Shown: positions 63,201 through 64,000 of the stretch, piece after piece
Layout of the letters: the number at the start of each line of letters is the position of its first letter
Position numbering within the stretch: position 1 is the stretch's first letter
Source: Channa striata
Lineage: Eukaryota > Chordata > Actinopteri > Anabantiformes > Channidae
NCBI GenBank assembly: GCA_033026295.1
Contig: CM065185.1
Span: 3,162,001-3,226,000 of the forward strand
Direction: 5' to 3'
Length of the DNA stretch: 64,000 nt
The notes under the pieces: model-generated
Told to the model about the DNA's origin: nothing
Databases searched by the model: none
Seen by the model: the letters and a program-made list of their open reading frames with translations, nothing else
Made by a program: the position numbers and the translations under genes

Positions 63201-63380
63201 GTTCATTACAGCTCATTACATATGTTATTAATGTGCAAATCATAAATGCATAATTTGGAGTGGTGTATTTGTGATGAAATACAGAAGTTTCCTTTGACAA
63301 ATTATATAAATTGTTGGAAAATGTTGACACATTCAAAATGATCTCTAGTAGTTGAATAAAGTCACAAGGATGGAACTAGA
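60261..63380 (+). other. oxsr1 3' UTR (probable)
   Basis: About 3.1 kb of AT-rich, gene-free sequence after the stop, similar in length to the long 3' UTR of human OXSR1. AATAAA signals lie at 63355-63360 and 63484-63489. A small hairpin (stem AGCTTACTAG) lies near 62178-62200. The end is inferred from the signals. Confidence 0.5.
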
Positions 63381-64000
63381 AAAATAATTTCCAGATAAAA
63401 ATGCACTGTGAATGCTTCAATGCTGAAATGTTTGATGTTTTAAGCATTGCTAAAATTGATTGATACTTCAACAACATTGCTGAAATAAAATGAAAAGTGA
63501 AATGTTACAGCTGAAATGGGAGCCTGTGAGTTGCATCGCTGAAGCATGATGTAGAGACTGTGGCAAAGTATTTAGAGCTCAAACAGGAAGATGAAGAAGA
63601 GAATTTAAAACGTCCCATTAAATCAATTTACAATAGAGAAAAACGTTGTCTAAAGCATTACTACATCAAATTAAATAATGTAAAAAGTTTAACTTAAAGA
63701 AATATGTAATGTTTCAACAGCATTGTATATGAAAGTACTACTGCAGAAGCAGTTTTCAAAGTAAACTGAAGAGAATTTGGTCAAAAAATATTTAAAGAAT
63801 AACAATGAATTCAAGAATTGGTCAAAATTTATCACCAGCCTGTTCATGTCTTATGGGTGAAAAACTCTGGATGCCTCCTAAAATGGGACACAATGCAAGT
63901 TTTGATGTGACTTTAAGTTGGGCAAAAAAAAAAAAACCATAACCATAAGTCCTGTTGAGATGAGGGGCACATTTTTTGAAAGGTGACAAGTTTCTTTAGG
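63381..64000. other. Right-hand end, nothing recognised
   Basis: AT-rich sequence with short A runs. No exon, RNA gene or classified repeat was seen. Confidence 0.5.

Overview
The window is vertebrate nuclear DNA, almost certainly from a ray-finned (teleost) fish and probably a percomorph. It carries compact multi-exon genes with GT-AG introns, whose predicted proteins match human orthologues closely and nearly at full length. It also holds dispersed repeats typical of fish genomes (Tc1-like transposons, 'CGCTTTGGATAA...' tails, a fold-back MITE, LINE ends) and many (CA)n, (GA)n and (TATC)n tracts. No prokaryotic, plasmid, CRISPR or viral gene was seen.

Layout from left to right. 304-3484 (+): last six coding exons of vipr1, a class B GPCR (VIP/PACAP receptor 1), 5' part outside the window. 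10612-5531 (-): klhl40, complete, a BTB-BACK-Kelch muscle protein of 618 residues. 19087-13404 (-): hhatl, complete, a catalytically dead MBOAT protein of 510 residues. 21887-36733 (+): ctdspl, complete, a small CTD/Rb phosphatase of 265 residues, or 276 with a 33-bp microexon; it hosts mir-26a in an intron. 47352-41283 (-): plcd1, complete, phospholipase C delta 1 of 771 residues, with a candidate second promoter and first exon at 48364-48331. 52037-60260 (+): oxsr1, complete, OSR1 kinase of 517 residues. The remaining sequence is UTR, intron, intergenic DNA and repeats.

The gene set joins two blocks that lie a few megabases apart on human 3p22 (VIPR1/KLHL40/HHATL and CTDSPL/PLCD1/OXSR1). 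In between, the intervening human genes (such as NKTR, ZBTB47, VILL, DLEC1, ACAA1 and MYD88) are not seen. This fits one of two duplicated chromosomes after the teleost genome duplication, but whether these are the 'a' or 'b' paralogues cannot be decided here. klhl40 and hhatl are both striated-muscle genes and lie in tandem; vipr1/klhl40 and ctdspl/plcd1 are convergent, while hhatl/ctdspl and plcd1/oxsr1 are divergent.

All exon boundaries were read by eye from GT-AG sites and checked for reading phase: each complete CDS sums to a multiple of three and ends in a stop. UTR ends, promoters and repeat boundaries are approximate. I found no undescribed biological system. The points most worth following are the ctdspl microexon, the mir-26a host arrangement, the second plcd1 first exon, and the inverted repeats bracketing klhl40 exons 4-5.
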